Assembly: GCF_000812685.1 (NCBI RefSeq)
Contig: NZ_JWIF01000056.1
Coordinates: forward strand, 248,001-312,000
Direction: 5' to 3'
DNA from: Halocynthiibacter namhaensis
Lineage (GTDB): Bacteria; Pseudomonadota; Alphaproteobacteria; Rhodobacterales; Rhodobacteraceae
DNA: 64,000 bases
The position numbers and the translations under genes were made by a program. The notes under the pieces were generated by a model that saw only the letters and a list, made by a program, of their open reading frames with translations, did not search any database and was not told the DNA's origin. Below are positions 63,493 to 64,000 of the stretch, piece by piece (position 1 is the first letter of the stretch; every line of letters begins with the position of its first letter).

Positions 63493-63844
63493 TTACCGAC
63501 AGTTGCGGTAGAAAGCCATGCCTTGATGTCACAGGTTGATCGGGCCATGCTTCTGTTTCAGAAGCAGTCGATGAATATTATCGATAAAAAACACGCCAGC
63601 AGTTGGGCGTCAGTCCATGGCCACAAGTATAATTCAGATAAAATGAAGAAAATTTGATATTGTCACTTTACCTTATGGTTAATGTTTTGGATGATTTTAC
63701 GGGGCGAGGACCTGAAAAGATATTTTTCTCATATGCCCACCTGAAAATGCAAAACTGATCGATATAGTTACCTAACAAGGCCGTTGGGGAGAGCTGATTT
63801 AAGTTTTGTCTTTTGTCGTGGTTGAAATTTTACCATGTTCCGAT

Positions 63845-63858
63845 TGAAAACGGTTTCA
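63845..63858. promoter_or_regulatory. Candidate LacI-family operator
   Basis: TGAAAACGGTTTCA, a near-perfect palindrome (TGAAA-N4-TTTCA with central CG), the standard LacI-family form. It lies about 110 bases before the possible start at 63969. Confidence 0.55.
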
Positions 63859-63968
63859 TTAGGTGCCAGTTCCGGCCCGCTTGAGGTTGTGAGAAAACGA
63901 GAGATGCTAAGCGCGAAATGTTGCGATCTTGCACTTGTCATGCGTCTAAAAAACGCGTTTCTGATCCT

Positions 63969-64000
63969 ATGACTGATAAGCTTGCAAAACCCGCCCCAGA
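63969..64000 (+). CDS. Possible 5' end of the next gene
   Basis: ATG at 63969 followed by an open frame to the window end (MTDKLAKPAP). Ten residues only, with no strong ribosome site; listed because the operator at 63845 calls for a gene here. Confidence 0.2.
   Translation, partial: MTDKLAKPAP

Larger units (their letters stand above)
63456..63968. other. Intergenic region after the lacI promoter
   Basis: About 510 bases between the LacI gene and a possible next gene on the plus strand. It contains the two candidate operators (63479 and 63845) and AT-rich stretches at 63650-63720. A 45-codon ORF at 63835-63972 crosses an operator and is not credible. The divergent layout suggests that the regulator also controls a gene beyond the window. 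Confidence 0.45.

Noticed and set aside
63835-63972. 45-codon ORF near the right end
   Set aside because: Begins without a ribosome site, runs through a LacI-type operator and has no recognisable protein character.

Overview
The window looks like chromosomal DNA of a marine Rhodobacteraceae (Roseobacter-group) alphaproteobacterium. The evidence is the order flgB-flgC-fliE-fliQ-flgF-flgG-flgA-flgH-fliL divergent from fliI, the flaF-flbT-DUF1217 trio next to a single flagellin, a TRAP/dadA-like catabolic operon, a cobalt-type nitrile hydratase cluster, and glutamate synthase genes separated by an unknown secreted protein. No rRNA operon or CRISPR array was seen; one tRNA gene (Leu, CAG) is present.

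Layout. 1-702: 3' part of a spermidine-synthase-like gene. 706-9924: flagellar rod, ring and export genes, the export ATPase, the flagellin regulators FlaF and FlbT, and flagellin. 10247-12028: SLC13-type permease; 12144-12887: YebC. 13011-16778: ArgP-like regulator with its LysE/ArgO exporter, an EamA exporter and an MFS exporter, with an octanucleotide tandem repeat at the argP stop codon. 16911-18917: nitrile hydratase alpha, beta and accessory genes plus a coupled small lipoprotein. 19095-20676: TSUP permease, VOC protein and a probably frameshifted membrane protein. 20970-26387: leuC, leuD, two unrelated genes, leuB. 26562-26657: a 31-residue membrane protein gene with its own terminator. 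26755-33240: catabolic operon (dadA-like oxidase, TRAP dctPQM, enolase-superfamily enzyme) facing a LysR regulator. 33237-36553: ThDP enzyme, GntR regulator and Asp/Glu-racemase-like enzyme; two copies of an ACTGTATACA motif suggest a shared operator.

36863-43139 is the most unusual part: a compact mobile element of about 6.3 kb inserted at the 3' end of tRNA-Leu(CAG) and bounded by a 16-bp direct repeat copied from the tRNA end. It has a tyrosine integrase, a coupled unknown gene, an AlpA-like regulator, a zinc-ribbon/TOPRIM primase, a DUF3987 P-loop protein, a tiny coupled ORF containing mirrored iteron-like arrays, and an oppositely oriented lipoprotein. There are no capsid, terminase, tail or conjugation genes. 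A replicating satellite-like element is my preferred reading; that is inference from gene content.

43448-63455: housekeeping and metabolic genes: NDUFA9-like epimerase, uppP, gltD, secreted protein, gltB, a DSD1-type PLP enzyme, a LOG-family protein, dapD, a soluble triple-PAS chemoreceptor, queG, a glutathione transferase, mtgA, a CocE/NonD hydrolase and a LacI-family regulator with two candidate operators nearby. The window ends in an intergenic region, perhaps just inside the next gene.
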